A DNA stretch of 64,000 bases from Bretschneidera sinensis (Eukaryota > Streptophyta > Magnoliopsida > Brassicales > Akaniaceae), in assembly GCA_023935145.1 (NCBI GenBank), contig CM043698.1, positions 20,463,001 through 20,527,000 on the forward strand. Direction: 5' to 3'. Below the pieces are notes generated by a model. The model had not been told where the DNA came from and made no database searches. It saw nothing but the letters and a program-made list of their open reading frames with translations. This document shows positions 34,228 through 45,290 of the stretch, piece by piece (the first letter of the stretch is position 1; each line of letters opens with the position of its first letter). The position numbers were made by a program, and so were the translations under genes.

Positions 34228-36006
34228 ACGATTTGAGACATGTCAATCACACGAATTGTAAACAGAAAAAAAATAAGACATGGTATACCTAGGTTCACCC
34301 CAGAATAAGGCTACGTCCTGCCAGAAGTTTCACTATTATCAACTTCACAATTCTTTCGTTACAATGTGCGCTCAGTAAATAGAGAGACTAGAAAGTACCT
34401 ACTCACCGAGGAGCGAGACCTGTGGTCGTTGGTAATTCTACAGATCTGGACCCGTGAAGTATGCACCAACTTTAATACGGCTTCCCCACTTCGTGCATAG
34501 AAGAGGAAAGATGTTCATAAAAATGCTTTGTTTATGTTCGTTTATTGAACTGAAAATGTTATTCGGATGAGCGTTGCAATTTAAACTAGAGTATGTATTA
34601 ATATGACAGTTGATTACTGTACAGTTATAGGATTCCATAGTATGTCAAAATTACCACTTCTTTGACACGTTTTCTTGCTGTGCCTCTCTTGTGATGAAAA
34701 AATTCGAGTCCTGAGACTATGTACTTTGCTTTTAGCACTTTATTTATGGCAGAGTGGAACAGAAGATTTCTGTCAGTAGCCTACTGATATTAGGCTACTT
34801 ATACTACGGGCAAGAGTCCTATCTTGAATTACATTGCTTGGCTTGTAGTCAAGAACAGGTTATCTGCCAAAGATAAGCAGAAAAAGTGAGGGATGACAGT
34901 TAATGCTAGTCTATTATGCAGAAGAGTTGTAGAATCAAGAGACCATATCGTGATCATTCTGATGTTGCGTTTGGTGGTATTTAATTGAGTGGAATTGTTG
35001 CTTTCTTTCAACAATAAAGTTGTTTTGAGGAAGCTTCTGTTTCCATGCAATTCCATTTCCAATGGTTCAATTCTATATTACCAAACACAAAATGAAGTTA
35101 TTTGGAGCATGATTTAACAAATTTTGGACTGTGAGATAAGTGAGAAATTGTATAAAAGAATTCGGCAAGGCTGAGCCTAATGTACACATGTATACCAAAA
35201 TTGGATTGGAAGCATATTAAAGACGGTCCTTGTAAATGCTAGTCTGCTTAGTGCGTAGCTGTTACACCCTTACTTGGCTGGGTTTCGAAGTGCCTGCAAT
35301 GGCACCACAGTACGCAGTGAGCATAGCATGTGCAGATACTGTGGTAGAAACCTTGAAGTGGATTTTAGGGTGAGCACAGATATGCACCATGGGTAAGGAG
35401 ACTTGCATTGAGTTTTGCCAGTGATAAAGAGTCTAGAATGCTATGCACGTGTTAAGATATTTGCATGTAAATTATCCCACGTATTAGACAAATAAAAAAA
35501 AATAAGAGCGACTTATATACATTATTTAGGTTCAAGACTCATTAGTTTAAGTTTTTGAGTCATATTAATGTCCATCCATATAAAAATGGGTTATCAATGG
35601 AAATGGGTTAAAATGAACTATCAGTGAGTTAGCTGACAAGGTGTTGCTAGTCAAGTTTAGTTCAACGTGCACTCGTGATTGGCTTATACAACAATGAGTT
35701 GGGGGACTCACCTTGGCTCCTTGGATTAAGTGAGGCAGTGTAATTAGGCTTCAATGGTGTCTGACAATCTCAAGAAATGTTTATGGGATCCTTGTTCTAG
35801 GCATAGACAAGTTGGTTATTTGCACAAGCGACAAATAGGCAAAGGTTAATTAGTTATTGACAAATTTGGTAACTACCTATGCAGTTAGGGGTGTCAACCG
35901 GACATGTTGCATGTGACTACCCATTTCGAGTATTTAAGCAATGTCTTAAAATGTTGCAGGGAGAGAGGAGAGAAACAGGAAGTTTGTGTAATCTTGTACA
36001 TGTTAT
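34228..36006 (+). other. kinase 3' flank, duplicated non-coding DNA
   Basis: Matches 50677-52440 closely along its length. No coding frame is conserved between the two copies except short chance ORFs. Confidence 0.75.
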
Positions 36007-36167
36007 TGTTAAATAAGGCATAAATCAAATTTTCCTATTTTATGTAATTGTCTTCTTAATTTAGTTGTGTATTAGCTTGATTCTAGGGTTTCCCTAGAAT
36101 CAAGCTCTATAAATACCATTGTAACTATAGAGATGAAGATACAATGAAAACGTGATTTTTTTTTTCA
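36007..36167 (+). repeat. Copia-5 5' LTR (about 161 bp, the only LTR)
   Basis: TG...CA ends (TGTTAAATAAGG to TTTTTTCA), followed after three bases by the primer-binding site. It includes TATAAATACC at 36109-36118. No second copy exists in the window. Confidence 0.75.
36074..36106 (+). promoter_or_regulatory. perfect 15-bp hairpin beside the LTR TATA box
   Basis: AGCTTGATTCTAGGG, three T, then its exact reverse complement. The right arm ends two bases before TATAAATACC. A role in LTR promoter function is inference. Confidence 0.8.
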
Positions 36168-36170
36168 ATA

Positions 36171-36183
36171 TGGTATCAGAGCC
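36171..36183 (+). other. Copia-5 primer-binding site
   Basis: TGGTATCAGAGCC, the standard Copia initiator Met-tRNA site. Confidence 0.88.
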
Positions 36184-36532
36184 GAATTGAAATGATCCAA
36201 AACAAATCTCTCAAAAAAAGGGGGGAGAGAGGGAGGGAGAAACCCTAAACCCAGAAATCCCTCAGTCGCAACACAGAAACAAGAAGAAAGAAGAAAAAAA
36301 ATCAAAGCTCACCGTCGAACCAGGTTATACACCGCCGAACCAGATCCACCGTCGAACCAGCTTATCCGCTGCCAAACCAGATCCACCGCCGAACCAAATA
36401 CACCGTCGAACTAGATCCATCGATTCTGCCCAACCACCACCGATTCTGCATCGCGCAACTTGCTTCCGACAGTATCCTCTCTCTGTCGCTCTTGATTCCA
36501 GAAAAACAGAAAAAAAAAAAAAAAAAAAAAAA

Positions 36533-37495
36533 TGAGTGAAAAAGTATCCGTTCCAGTTGTGGTTCAATCAGAAAGCGTATTTAACACCGGAATCACCCTC
36601 ACCGAATCCAATTATGATATATGGTCCTAACTTATGGAAATGCAAATTGCTGAAAGAGACAAGATCTTGTATATTCGTAGCAAAACTAAGCCACAAGCCG
36701 AATCTGATGAAGGCTATGAAAAATGGTATGCTGAAAATCAGAAGGTCAAACGATGGTTGTTGATGTCTATGTCTCCAGATATTATGAGGTGATATTTATG
36801 CTTACCCACTGCCTTGTCAACAACGTTTTATGATGGAAATGATGAGTTGCAAGCCTTTACTCTGAATCAAAAAGCTTTTTCTGTAAGACAAAATGGACGA
36901 ATGCTCTCTGTGTATTACGGAGAACTACTGAAATTTTTTGAGAGTTGGACCATCGTGATAAAGTAGTTATGAAAGATCCAAACGATGTCAAAACCTACCG
37001 CCAGTCTATTGAACGACTATGGGTTCACATCTTTCTTGTTGGATTGGATGAGGCCTTTGACTCAATTCGACGTGAGATTTTGAGGAAAGACTCAATGCCA
37101 AACCTGGAAGAATGTTACTCATTATTTCGACGGGAGGCGGTAAATATCACCCTGAATGGTGATTCTGGAACATCTGAACCTAGTGCCATGGTGGCATGGA
37201 ATCGATCGAATCAGCGTCAACAACCTCGAGCACAACCTAACACTGGCAGATGGACCAAGGAGGTTGACAAATCGTCATACAAGTGTACTCATTGTCATAA
37301 GACCGACCATACTAAAAGTGGCTGTTTTGAACTGGTGGGCTATCCAGAATGGTGGGATCCTAGCCGCGCAAAGAAAAATCACCAAAAACCTTCCACTGCA
37401 ACAGTTGCTCAAACAAAAATGGAAGATGAAATCACTGACAATGCCTCAGCATTGGTAATAGCTACAGACAATGGTGGTAAGGTTTTAAATATTTA
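36533..37495 (+). pseudogene. Copia-5 GAG
   Basis: Opens at ATG 36533 after an A-rich run (MSEKVSVPVVVQSESVFNTG). A Copia GAG core follows (LTESNYDIWS, then a stop where Trp or Gln is expected; MQIAERDKILYIRSKTKPQA). The 36945-37496 frame continues with YRQSIERLWVHIFLVGLDEA, SIRREILRKDS and a zinc knuckle YKCTHCHKTDHTKSGCFELV (CX2CX4HX4C complete). Stops are at about 36630, 36790 and 36945. Confidence 0.85.
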
Positions 37496-37505
37496 AACAC
37501 CTATT

Positions 37506-39407
37506 TTGAATAATACATGGATAATTGATTCTGGTGCAACTAATCACATGACACATGATTCTAGACAGGTCTCACAACTCAATTACTCTAACCAAAAGTT
37601 TATCTCTACCGCAAATGGAAATTCGACCCCAGTGATTGGGGGAGTATCTTTGACTTTCACCAATACTTTAAATTTAGATTCAGTCTTAGTTGTTTCATCC
37701 TTATCTTATAATCTTTTGTCAGTCTCTCAAATAACCACTGCTTTATCTTGTGTTGTAATCTTTTGGCCTGATTTTTGTGTGTTTAAGGACATCAAAACCA
37801 GGATGGCAATTGGTTGTGGTATTAGACGGGAGGAAGCTGTATTACCTGGACTTGGAATCAAAGAGTACTGAAAGCCTACGGCAAGCTTTGGCAGTAGGAT
37901 GTTTTGAAGATAGAAAACGGAAAGATATATGGTTGAGACATCGACGGTTTGGGCATGCTTCTTTTGGATATCTCAAAAGATTATTTCCTAGTTTATTTAC
38001 AGATATTGATGTTTTTAGTTTTCAGTGTGACACTTGTGAACAGGCAAAAGCCATAATGTTTCGTTTCCATTACGATTGAATAAAAGTCAACTTCCATTCA
38101 TGATTATTCATTCGGATGTCTGGGGTCCATCGAAAGTCACTACTTTGGGTGGGTCACGTTGGTTTGTAACGTTTATTGATGATTGTACCAAGATGACATG
38201 GCTTTGCTTGATGAAATCCAAAAGTGAAGTGAACTCGTTATTTCAAAAGTTTCATAAACAGATTGAAACTTAGTACAATAGAAAGATTCAAATTCTTCAC
38301 AGTGATAATGGTGGGGAATATCAGAGTACTGAATTTCAACATTACTTGGAAGCACAAGGAATGATCCATCACACTACTTGTTTCACCACGCCTCAACAGA
38401 ACGGGGTGGGCAAGCGAAAAAATCGACACTTGTTGGCGGTTGTTCGAGCTTTGTTAATCGAAGCCCATATGCCTTTGCCTTATTGGGGAGAGGCTTTAAC
38501 AACTGCAGCTTACTTAATCAATCGGGTACCCTCCAGTACACTCAACTTCAAAACATCACTCCAAACTCTTGATGATAAGATTGATGCTCCATCTGTTTCC
38601 AGCTTAACTCCTCATGTCTTTGGATGTGTGGTGTTTGTACATTTACACAAACATCAGCGCACCAAGTTAACTCCTCAATCATTGAGATGTGTTTTTGTTG
38701 GGTATGCTACTCATCAAAAAGGATATCGATGTTATCATCCTCCCATATGTCGGTTATTTATCACGATGGATGTTGTTTTCCATGAAGATACAATATACTT
38801 CTCCAAGCTTGAATTTCAGGGGGAGTACCAAAAGGAAATTCAAAGCCTAGATTACAATAATCAAGAGCCTGACAATTTGGATATGAGATTGGATTGCCTA
38901 GATTACAATTATCAAGAGCTTGACAATTTGGATATGAGATTGGATTCCAATGGTGATGACTCACAGACTAAAGTAAACGAGGAAATGAGTGAATTTGATT
39001 TAAGTGGTATGATATTAGATCAAGTCCAAAATGAGAACCAAATACGTGAAGAGATGAATAATTCTTCAACCCAGCTAGAAACCGATGAGAACCAAATATC
39101 TGAAGAGATGAATCATTCTCCAACCCAGCCGAAAACCGTCAATCATGCTCCATCCCCTGTCGACATATCACACCAATCATTTACTGGAGATGTTCCTGAG
39201 CCACACAGGAGACAGTTACCACAACACCACACGAGAGGTATTCCTAAATCCACTTATGAACCTGAACTCTCTAGTAAAGTAAAATATCCCATGAGTCATT
39301 ATGTGTCCAACCATCATTTGTCAGAATCAAACATGACATTTGTGAATCAGTTATCTGCTGTATCTATTCCTAACAATATGCAGGAAGCCTTATCTGATCC
39401 CAAGTGA
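37506..39407 (+). pseudogene. Copia-5 protease and integrase
   Basis: Protease WIIDSGATNHMTHDS at about 37520, with DSG intact. The GAG-pre-integrase zinc block is at 37880-38050 (IWLRHRRFGHASFGYLKRLF, CDTCEQAK). The integrase core is at 38090-38560: IIHSDVWGPSKVTTLGG, FIDDCTKMTWLCLMKSKSEV, LHSDNGGEYQSTEFQHY and FTTPQQNGVGKRKNRHLLAV. After RCVFVGYATHQKGYRCYHPP comes a long acidic linker with a 17-residue tandem duplication, then QEALSDPK at the stop near 39407. Shifts or stops lie at about 37870, 38078 and 38273. Confidence 0.88.
38846..38947 (+). repeat. 51-bp tandem duplication in Copia-5 linker
   Basis: Units 38846-38896 and 38897-38947 encode LDYNNQEPDNLDMRLDC and LDYNYQELDNLDMRLDS. Confidence 0.9.
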
Positions 39408-40877
39408 AAAACAGCTGTGAACGAGGAGGTGAAATCTCTAGAAAAAAATGAAACATAGGAACTAGTTGATCTTCCACCAGGAAAGAAACCAGTTGGATGT
39501 CAGTGGATCTACACCGTGAAGTACAAGGCTGATGGCACAATTGAGTGCTTTAAAGCAAGACTGGTAGCAAAGGGATACACTCAAACCTATGGGATTGATT
39601 ACATAGAAACATTTGCGCCTGTAGCCAAAATCAACACAGTTCGTGTTCTGCTGTCTTTGGCTGCAAACTTGGATTAGCCACTACAGCAATTTGATGTGAA
39701 GAATGCATTTTTACATGGTGAATTATCTGAATAAGTCTACATGGATCTCCCACCGAGATGCATGATACCAAAAGGATACAGCCAGAAGGTCTACAAACTA
39801 AAGAAATCATTGTATGGCTGAAGCAATCTCCTAAAGCATGGTTTGGAAGGTTCACAAAATCTATGATAGCCTTTGGCTACCATCAAAGCAATTCAAATCA
39901 TACCCTTTTTCTCAAAAGGGAGCAAGGTAAGATAACTGCACTCATTGTATATGTGGATGATATGGTGGTTACAGGGAATGATCAAAATGAAAGAAAAGCT
40001 CTACAAAATTAATTGTCTAAATAATTTGAAATGAAAGATTTAGGACCTCTGAAATATTTCCTTGGGATTGAAGTATCCTGATCTAACAAAGGGATAGTCT
40101 TGTCTCAAAGAAAATATGCTCTAGATTTATTATGAGAAACTGGCATGACAACATGTCAACCAGTGGATACACCAGTAGGAGAAGGTCTAAAGCTATGTGT
40201 TGAGCCCAACCAGGTACCGATTGACAAAGGAAGATACCAAAGACTAGTAGAGAGACTGTTGTACTTGTCTTATACCAGACCAGATCTAACCTATGCCTTG
40301 AGTATTGTCAGCCAGTTTATGCATAATCCTGGAGAACAACATATGAATGCAGTTATCCGCATCTTGAGGTACCTAAAGTCTGCTCCAGGAAAATGAGTAT
40401 TGTTCTCAAAAAACGCAGACCATCAAAGCATAGAAGCCTATACCGATGTTGATTGGGCTGGTGATGTGAGTGACAGGCGGTCAACTTCTGGATATTTTAC
40501 CTTTCTAGGAGAGAACCTTGTGACATAGAAAAGCAAGAAACAAAATGTTGTAGCTCGCTCGAGTTCAAAAGCTTAATTCAGAGGTTTGGCAAATGTACTG
40601 TGTGAGACATTATGGCTAAGGCTCCTCTTACAGGATCTGGGTTATCTATCCGAGCAACCTATCTGACTATTTTGTGATAACAAAGCAGCATGTGACATAG
40701 CACATAATCCAGTTCAACATGACTGTACAAAGCACGTCGAGGTCGACATGTTTTTCATTAAGGAAAAGTTGGATGAAAAGATTGTGGAATTACCTAAGAT
40801 TCGATCAGAAGATCAGTTGGCTGACATCCTTACCAAAGCAGTCTTAAATCGGGTATTCTTAAAATTTCTTGATAAGT
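39408..40877 (+). pseudogene. Copia-5 reverse transcriptase and RNase H, 3'-truncated
   Basis: RT is in one nearly continuous frame with many stops: [49 protein letters not shown] and an intact YVDDMVVTGND at about 39950. The connection (TPVGEGLKLCVEPNQVP, YTRPDLTYALSIVSQFM) and RNase H (AYTDVDWAGDVSDRRSTSGY, LFCDNKAACDIAHNPVQHD, LADILTKAV) follow. It ends at FLKFLDKLG, where the host flank resumes. About twelve nonsense codons are visible. Confidence 0.9.
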
Positions 40878-41240
40878 TGGGGCAAAACTTAAGCATTCTG
40901 CGAGGTAAAATATATGCATGTGAGATGCAGAAAATTCCAAGGAGTCAGAATTGTGTAAGGGTAGTTGGCCGGTTCTTTTTGAGCCTAATGTTAGTCAGGT
41001 CATTGTTAACATGGTAGATAATGACAGTTTATGAATCTCGCTATTGAAACAGATTGCGAGGATGTGGCTGAAACTTTAGCTAGCAAGGTATGATTGGTGC
41101 CTTACGCAAGATGCTGGTGGCTCGTTGTGGTACTGGTGCTTTAGTTAGTCACGTGCCAAGGGAAAGAAATAGATGTGCAGATTTTATAGCGAAGATTTGG
41201 ATGTCTCAATTCATTTTTTTCAAAACACTGAACAAGAAGC
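40878..41240 (+). pseudogene. RNase H-like scrap of a non-LTR type element
   Basis: About 41026-41200 reads in decayed frames as LNLAIETDCEDVAETLASKV and LVSHVPRERNRCADFIAK. This is the ETD...HVPRE.N..AD..AK pattern of the plant RVT_3 RNase H domain found at LINE 3' ends and in standalone fragments. The same scrap is at 52600-52760 in duplication copy 2, so it predates the duplication. No other LINE domain is nearby. Confidence 0.6.
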
Positions 41241-42022
41241 ATCTTAAAGGGGTCATGCGGTTATCCATTGCATGGTGGAGTGCTCAACAGCTTTGATATT
41301 TACTTTCAATGTTTCATTGCCAAATCTATGTAACGATATTATACGATTCTGTTTTGAGCAATTATAACCTTTATTTAATAGAAAAACAATTATATCAATT
41401 AGATTATAATACTCCAAGAGGACCCCTTTTTTTAAAAAAAAAATTACATTAATTACTTAGTTTTTGTCAAATTTTCAGTTACTTTCTTATTATTTGGAAA
41501 ATGATATAAATCACTTTTGCTTTATTCGACTTTCACATCTTTAAATATAAATCCTCATCCATCAAATTTTTCATTAGTCAAATTCTAATAAAATCAAACT
41601 CAACAACTATATATATATATATATTTTTTTTACTTTTTCTTCAATATTCTTCTCTCTTCATGCAACAAACTTAACACAATTCCTATATTCACCATCATGA
41701 CTATCGTTACAAATCTGCACCCACGAAAAAACTAACAAAGAAAAAAAAATCATAAAAGAACTAAACCAAAAATTACAAAATTGATACCAAATCTACCATA
41801 TTCAGTTTGAAACCAAATGACACAAACCAATTTGAGGACTTTTAAGTCTGAAGCTTTCAAAAGAAAAATTAACATAACAAGAAGAGAAATTTTTTTTGCC
41901 TCCCCGTTCTCTCGCCTTTCTCAACATCACCCTCTCCTCCTCAAAACCCAGCAACCAGAAAAAATAAAATAAAATGCAAATCTGTTCAAACCATTCTTTC
42001 AAATTCAAAACCAATAGCAACA
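41241..42022. other. AT-rich segment absent from duplication copy 2
   Basis: Copy 2 jumps from the equivalent of 41240 to about 42085, with a short filler (about 52814-52845) between. No gene is recognised; there is a TA run at 41610-41622. Confidence 0.55.
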
Positions 42023-42373
42023 CTATTCCCGTGATCGCAATCCCAACCACGAGCCTCGTAGATACCCCATTTGAGATGGCAGCGCTAAAGAGTCAACGGT
42101 GAAGAGGAAGTAGAGGATGGTTGCGGAGGTGAGGCTGATGGGGTCATGGGTGATGGTGAGAATGGTGTGGATGGTGGCGGTGACATGAAGGTTGGTGGTG
42201 GTGGAGATGTGGGAAGTGGTGCTGATGGGGACCTGATGAGTTGGTGGCAGATGGTGGTGGATCTTGAACTTTTGGTCAAATTCACGGTCGTCTAGACTAG
42301 ATTCTGACATTTGAGAAGAAGAGAAGATGAGAGAGAGGAAAACAAAAAGAAAGAAAATATCTAATCGTTTCAT
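42023..42373 (-). CDS. hypothetical small protein with signal-peptide-like N-terminus
   Basis: A 116-codon minus-strand frame from ATG 42373. It starts MKRLDIFFLFVFLSLIFSSS, two basic residues and a hydrophobic core typical of a secretion signal, then SLDDREFDQKFKIHHHLPP, then Thr/Ser/Ile-rich low-complexity sequence from a GGTGGT/GATGGT repeat on the other strand. I do not recognise it. The copy-2 equivalent (ATG at about 53128) has a one-base change in length within the hydrophobic stretch and is shifted. It may be a small secreted peptide gene or chance coding in a biased repeat; I lean to chance. Confidence 0.25.
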   Translation of the reverse strand: MKRLDIFFLFVFLSLIFSSSQMSESSLDDREFDQKFKIHHHLPPTHQVPISTTSHISTTTNLHVTATIHTILTITHDPISLTSATILYFLFTVDSLALPSQMGYLRGSWLGLRSRE

Positions 42374-42483
42374 TTGGGTATATACGAAGGTAACATGGTA
42401 TTTTCATTTTTTTGAGTTAACAGATACGGTTTGATCAAAGAAAATGAGGTTTAAATCATTTTCCAAACAATACGAATGTAACT

Positions 42484-42975
42484 TGACGCTGGGCAGAATA
42501 ACGATTATTCTATAGACTAGTTGAATAGATAGTTCACAATGAGTAACACAAGAAAAAACCCTAAACAATACAGAGAAACAGCTCTGATATTTTATTTAAA
42601 ATTATGCAAATATAATAATAATAATCTTTCCGTACGTGGTCTCCTTATTTATAAGGTCAAAGCAAAAAAAGGAAAAAAATATCTGAAAACATAATCCTGA
42701 AGAAAACTGAGGAAACTACTAAAATTAAGCGATTCTTTTAAGGCAGACTCAATGACAGTCAATTCTGACTTGAATACAAAAGACAATTGCAAATGGAAAG
42801 TTTCCTAAAACTGAAAACTGCAAATTTGAAAGCCTAAAACAGAATCAACGGCAGTTAACCGTTCTAGGTAGTCCACCTGTCATTTTTGCATTGATCTGCT
42901 AACTCAAGGTATTTCAGTGCCAACAACGTGTTATCTGACAACTCAACATCATCTGACTTTGATCCTTCTACATCA
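42484..42975 (-). repeat. Gypsy-2 3' LTR
   Basis: Direct repeat of 44804-45290. The POL reading frame enters it by about 110 bases and ends at 42864. Confidence 0.92.
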
Positions 42976-43103
42976 GTCGCCTCAGGTTGGAAAGAACTCG
43001 TCCTTGAGTTCACAATAGCTTCATCGGAATCCACAAAACAAGGACTCAGGTGTTTCACATTAAAGACATCAGGCGGTAACCCAGGAGGAAGATCCTCTGG
43101 CAT
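42864..43103 (-). pseudogene. Gypsy-2 fused RT-start/POL-end remnant
   Basis: An open minus-strand frame beginning in the pre-RT motif MPEDLPPGLPP and passing directly, in frame, to DVFNVKHLSPCFVD. The latter is the very C-terminal FNVKHL-SP-type block that follows integrase in plant Ty3/Gypsy POL. Several kilobases of RT, RNase H and integrase are therefore missing. The last third lies in the 3' LTR. Upstream, VQ-stop-LLAEFSDL leads into it. Confidence 0.8.
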
Positions 43104-43376
43104 CAGGTCAGAAAACTCTGCTAGCAGCTATTGCACCTTTACTGGTAAATCTGGATTCATGTCTGTTGTACTATTCCCACAAGGCAGTAGAGCATAGACC
43201 ACATCTCCACGCTCAATCTCAGCTAAAAACCTGGACATCGAAAGCAGATTAGTATTATTGGCTACCGGGGTAGGAGTGGTTCCTTCTCGACGAGGTGCCA
43301 ACACAATCTTCTTCCCTTTGATGCTAAAGGAATATGTATTTTTTTGCCCATCATGAATAACACTGCAATCATACTA

Positions 43377-43670
43377 TCAAGGTCTGCCTAATAATACATG
43401 ACAAGCATCCATCGACACAACATCACACCAGGCATTATCAAAATATTTCCTACCAATAGGAAAAGACACTAGGCATCGCCTATCTACTATTACCTCACTG
43501 CCTTTATTCAGCCACGACAATTTATACGGCTTAGGATGACGATCTGTCTTCAACTGTAGTTTCTGGACAGTCTCTTCAGACACTACATTCTCACAACTAT
43601 CACTGTCAATGATCATCTTACAGACTTTATCTGTAACTGTGCAGGTCGTGTGGAAAATATTAGTTCTCAA
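43377..43670 (-). pseudogene. Gypsy-2 retropepsin-like protease
   Basis: Minus strand, 97 codons. The active site reads KMIIDSDSCENVVSEETVQK, where the family usually has IDSGSCENV, so the Gly of the D-S/T-G triad is Asp. SWLNKGSEVIVDRRCLVSFP and DACHVLLGRP are the expected following blocks, with LLGRP next to the second psi-loop. The catalytic Asp is kept but the triad change probably impairs folding. Confidence 0.8.
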
Positions 43671-43858
43671 CCAATTGTCCCCTGTATCGCCCTTGGGGTC
43701 AGTAGACTCTTACGAACGACCAGAGTCTCATGGCCATCTCTATACAACACATCTCCATCTTCATTATCGTCATACACAGGTTCTCCAATTTCCTCAGTTT
43801 CCTCTATCTTATTGTCCTCAATCAGGAGATTTTTGCCCTTATGACTAGCAGGCTTCCT

Positions 43859-44623
43859 GTACTCAGTCGCTTTATGTCCATGTTTACCACATCTGAAACA
43901 TCTAATATTTGAGTTAGAGTTACCTTTGGGTGGCTACTGGGCAGGACGGGATTCTTGAGGGCGAACTGGCTGACCGCTTTGATCGCTTCTGTTCATTAGC
44001 CTCATGTTCTGTTGTTTTTCCACCGCAAGTGCACGCTGGTATGCTTTAGAAACGGTCCACAGCGAGTGAAGGTTGAGGACATCCTGCAGTGGTTGTCGTA
44101 ATCCCTCTAAATACCGTGCCACCATCTGCTCTTCTGTCTCAGATAAATCATTTCGGGCTATCAATTGATAGAACTCCTCTGTGTAATCATCAACTGATCT
44201 CGTGCCTTGCCTCAACGAATGAAGTCGCTGAAACAAGGTTTGAGTGTAGCCAAAAGGAAGGAAGTGACCCTTCATCTTCTCCCAATCAGTGATCTTGGCC
44301 TTGCCTTGTCGGTCGCGTGAGCGCCTAAACTGCTCCCACCACGCAAATGCTCTGCCTTTGAGTTTGATGGCGACCAGTTTCACTTTGACACGATTTGAGA
44401 CTTCCTTATACTCGAAAATACGCTCCACTTCATTCAACCAATCGACGAATCCCTTGGCCTGTAACATACCAGAAAACTCGGGTAGATCCACTCTGAAACT
44501 GAGGTCTCCATAACGTTCTTCCCGACCATGGTGCTCCCAGAATCGAGCAGGATTGTGATGCAGGTTTTTGAAACTGGAATCGGAATCGTGATCTTTCATC
44601 TCACGATCACCGAAATTCTGCAC
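43859..44623 (-). pseudogene. Gypsy-2 GAG with zinc knuckle
   Basis: From 44623 on the minus strand: MQNFGDREMKDHDSDSSFKN, then the Gypsy GAG core VDLPEFSGMLQAKGFVDWLN, EVERIFEYKEVSNRVKVKLV, GRAFAWWEQFRRSRDRQGKA and DWEKMKGHFLPFGYTQTLFQ. This frame stays open to a stop at 43934, and the same frame then gives a knuckle RCFRCGKHGHKATEY at about 43880-43910, with the last Cys as Tyr. The protein would form virus-like particles. Its integrity and the element's close LTRs suggest a recent insertion. Confidence 0.88.
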
Positions 44624-44789
44624 CGTTAGACGCTAAGTTAACTCTACAACTTGCCTCTGTAAATCCTCAATCATCGCATCCTGAACGTTATGATCACAGT
44701 GTGGGGCTTCCTCGTTCAGAACCTGCCCACGACGACCACGACCATCAGCCATGGAAACTGATGAAATCTCACCATAGGAAGATGCTGAA

Positions 44790-44801
44790 GCTCTGATACC
44801 A
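44790..44801 (-). other. Gypsy-2 primer-binding site
   Basis: TGGTATCAGAGC on the minus strand, two bases past the 5' LTR. Confidence 0.87.
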
Positions 44802-44803
44802 AC

Positions 44804-45290
44804 TGACATCGGGCAGAATAGCGATTATTCTGTAGGCTAGTTTCAACAGATATTTCATAGGGAAAAACACAAGAAAAACCCTAAAAACACAGAGAAACAC
44901 CTCTGATATTCAATTAAAAATTTATGTAATCAAAATATATTCTTTCCGTTCGTGGCCTCCTTATTTATAAGGCCAAAGGTAAAAAAGGAAAAAATCCCCG
45001 AAAACATAATCCTGGGGAAAACTAAGGAAATTACTAAAATTAAGCGAATGTATTAAGGCAGAATCAACGACAGTCAATTATGACTTGAATACAAAAGGAA
45101 ATTGCAAATAGAAAGTTTCCTAAAACTGAAAACTGCAAATTTGAAGGCCTAAAACAGAATCAACAGCAGTCAACCGTTCTAGATAGTCCACATGCCATTT
45201 TTGCACTGATATACTAACTCAAGGTATCTCAGTGCCAACAACGTGTTATTTGACAACTCAGCATCATATGACTCGGATCCTCCTGCATCA
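44804..45290 (-). repeat. Gypsy-2 5' LTR
   Basis: Direct repeat of 42484-42975, followed by TAACT. Confidence 0.92.

Larger units (their letters stand above)
36007..40877 (+). mobile_element. Copia-5: plus-strand Ty1/copia element lacking its 3' LTR
   Basis: The 5' LTR starts TGTTAAATAAGG at 36007, directly after ACATGTTAT of the host. The primer-binding site is at 36171, then GAG, PR, IN, RT and RNase H in order. Near 40877 the RNase H frame stops at LDKLG and joins host sequence GGGGCAAAACTTAAGC. The paralogous empty site (about 52438: ACATGTTATGTAGGGGCAG) shows that the last codons, polypurine tract, 3' LTR and target-site copy are missing. Many internal stops, mostly explained by C-to-T or G-to-A changes in Trp, Gln and Arg codons, indicate long decay. 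Confidence 0.92.
42484..45290 (-). mobile_element. Gypsy-2: short Gypsy element with POL core deleted
   Basis: LTRs at 42484-42975 (492 bp) and 44804-45290 (487 bp) have TGATGTAG...GTCA ends on the minus strand. The target-site duplication TAACT is at 42479-42483 and 45291-45295. Duplication copy 2 has the single TAACT at the empty site (about 53217). The primer-binding site TGGTATCAGAGC lies two bases inside the right LTR. The internal 1.8 kb carries GAG, a zinc knuckle, protease and a short fusion of the RT start to the extreme POL C-terminus. RT, RNase H and integrase are gone. It is non-autonomous. Confidence 0.93.
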
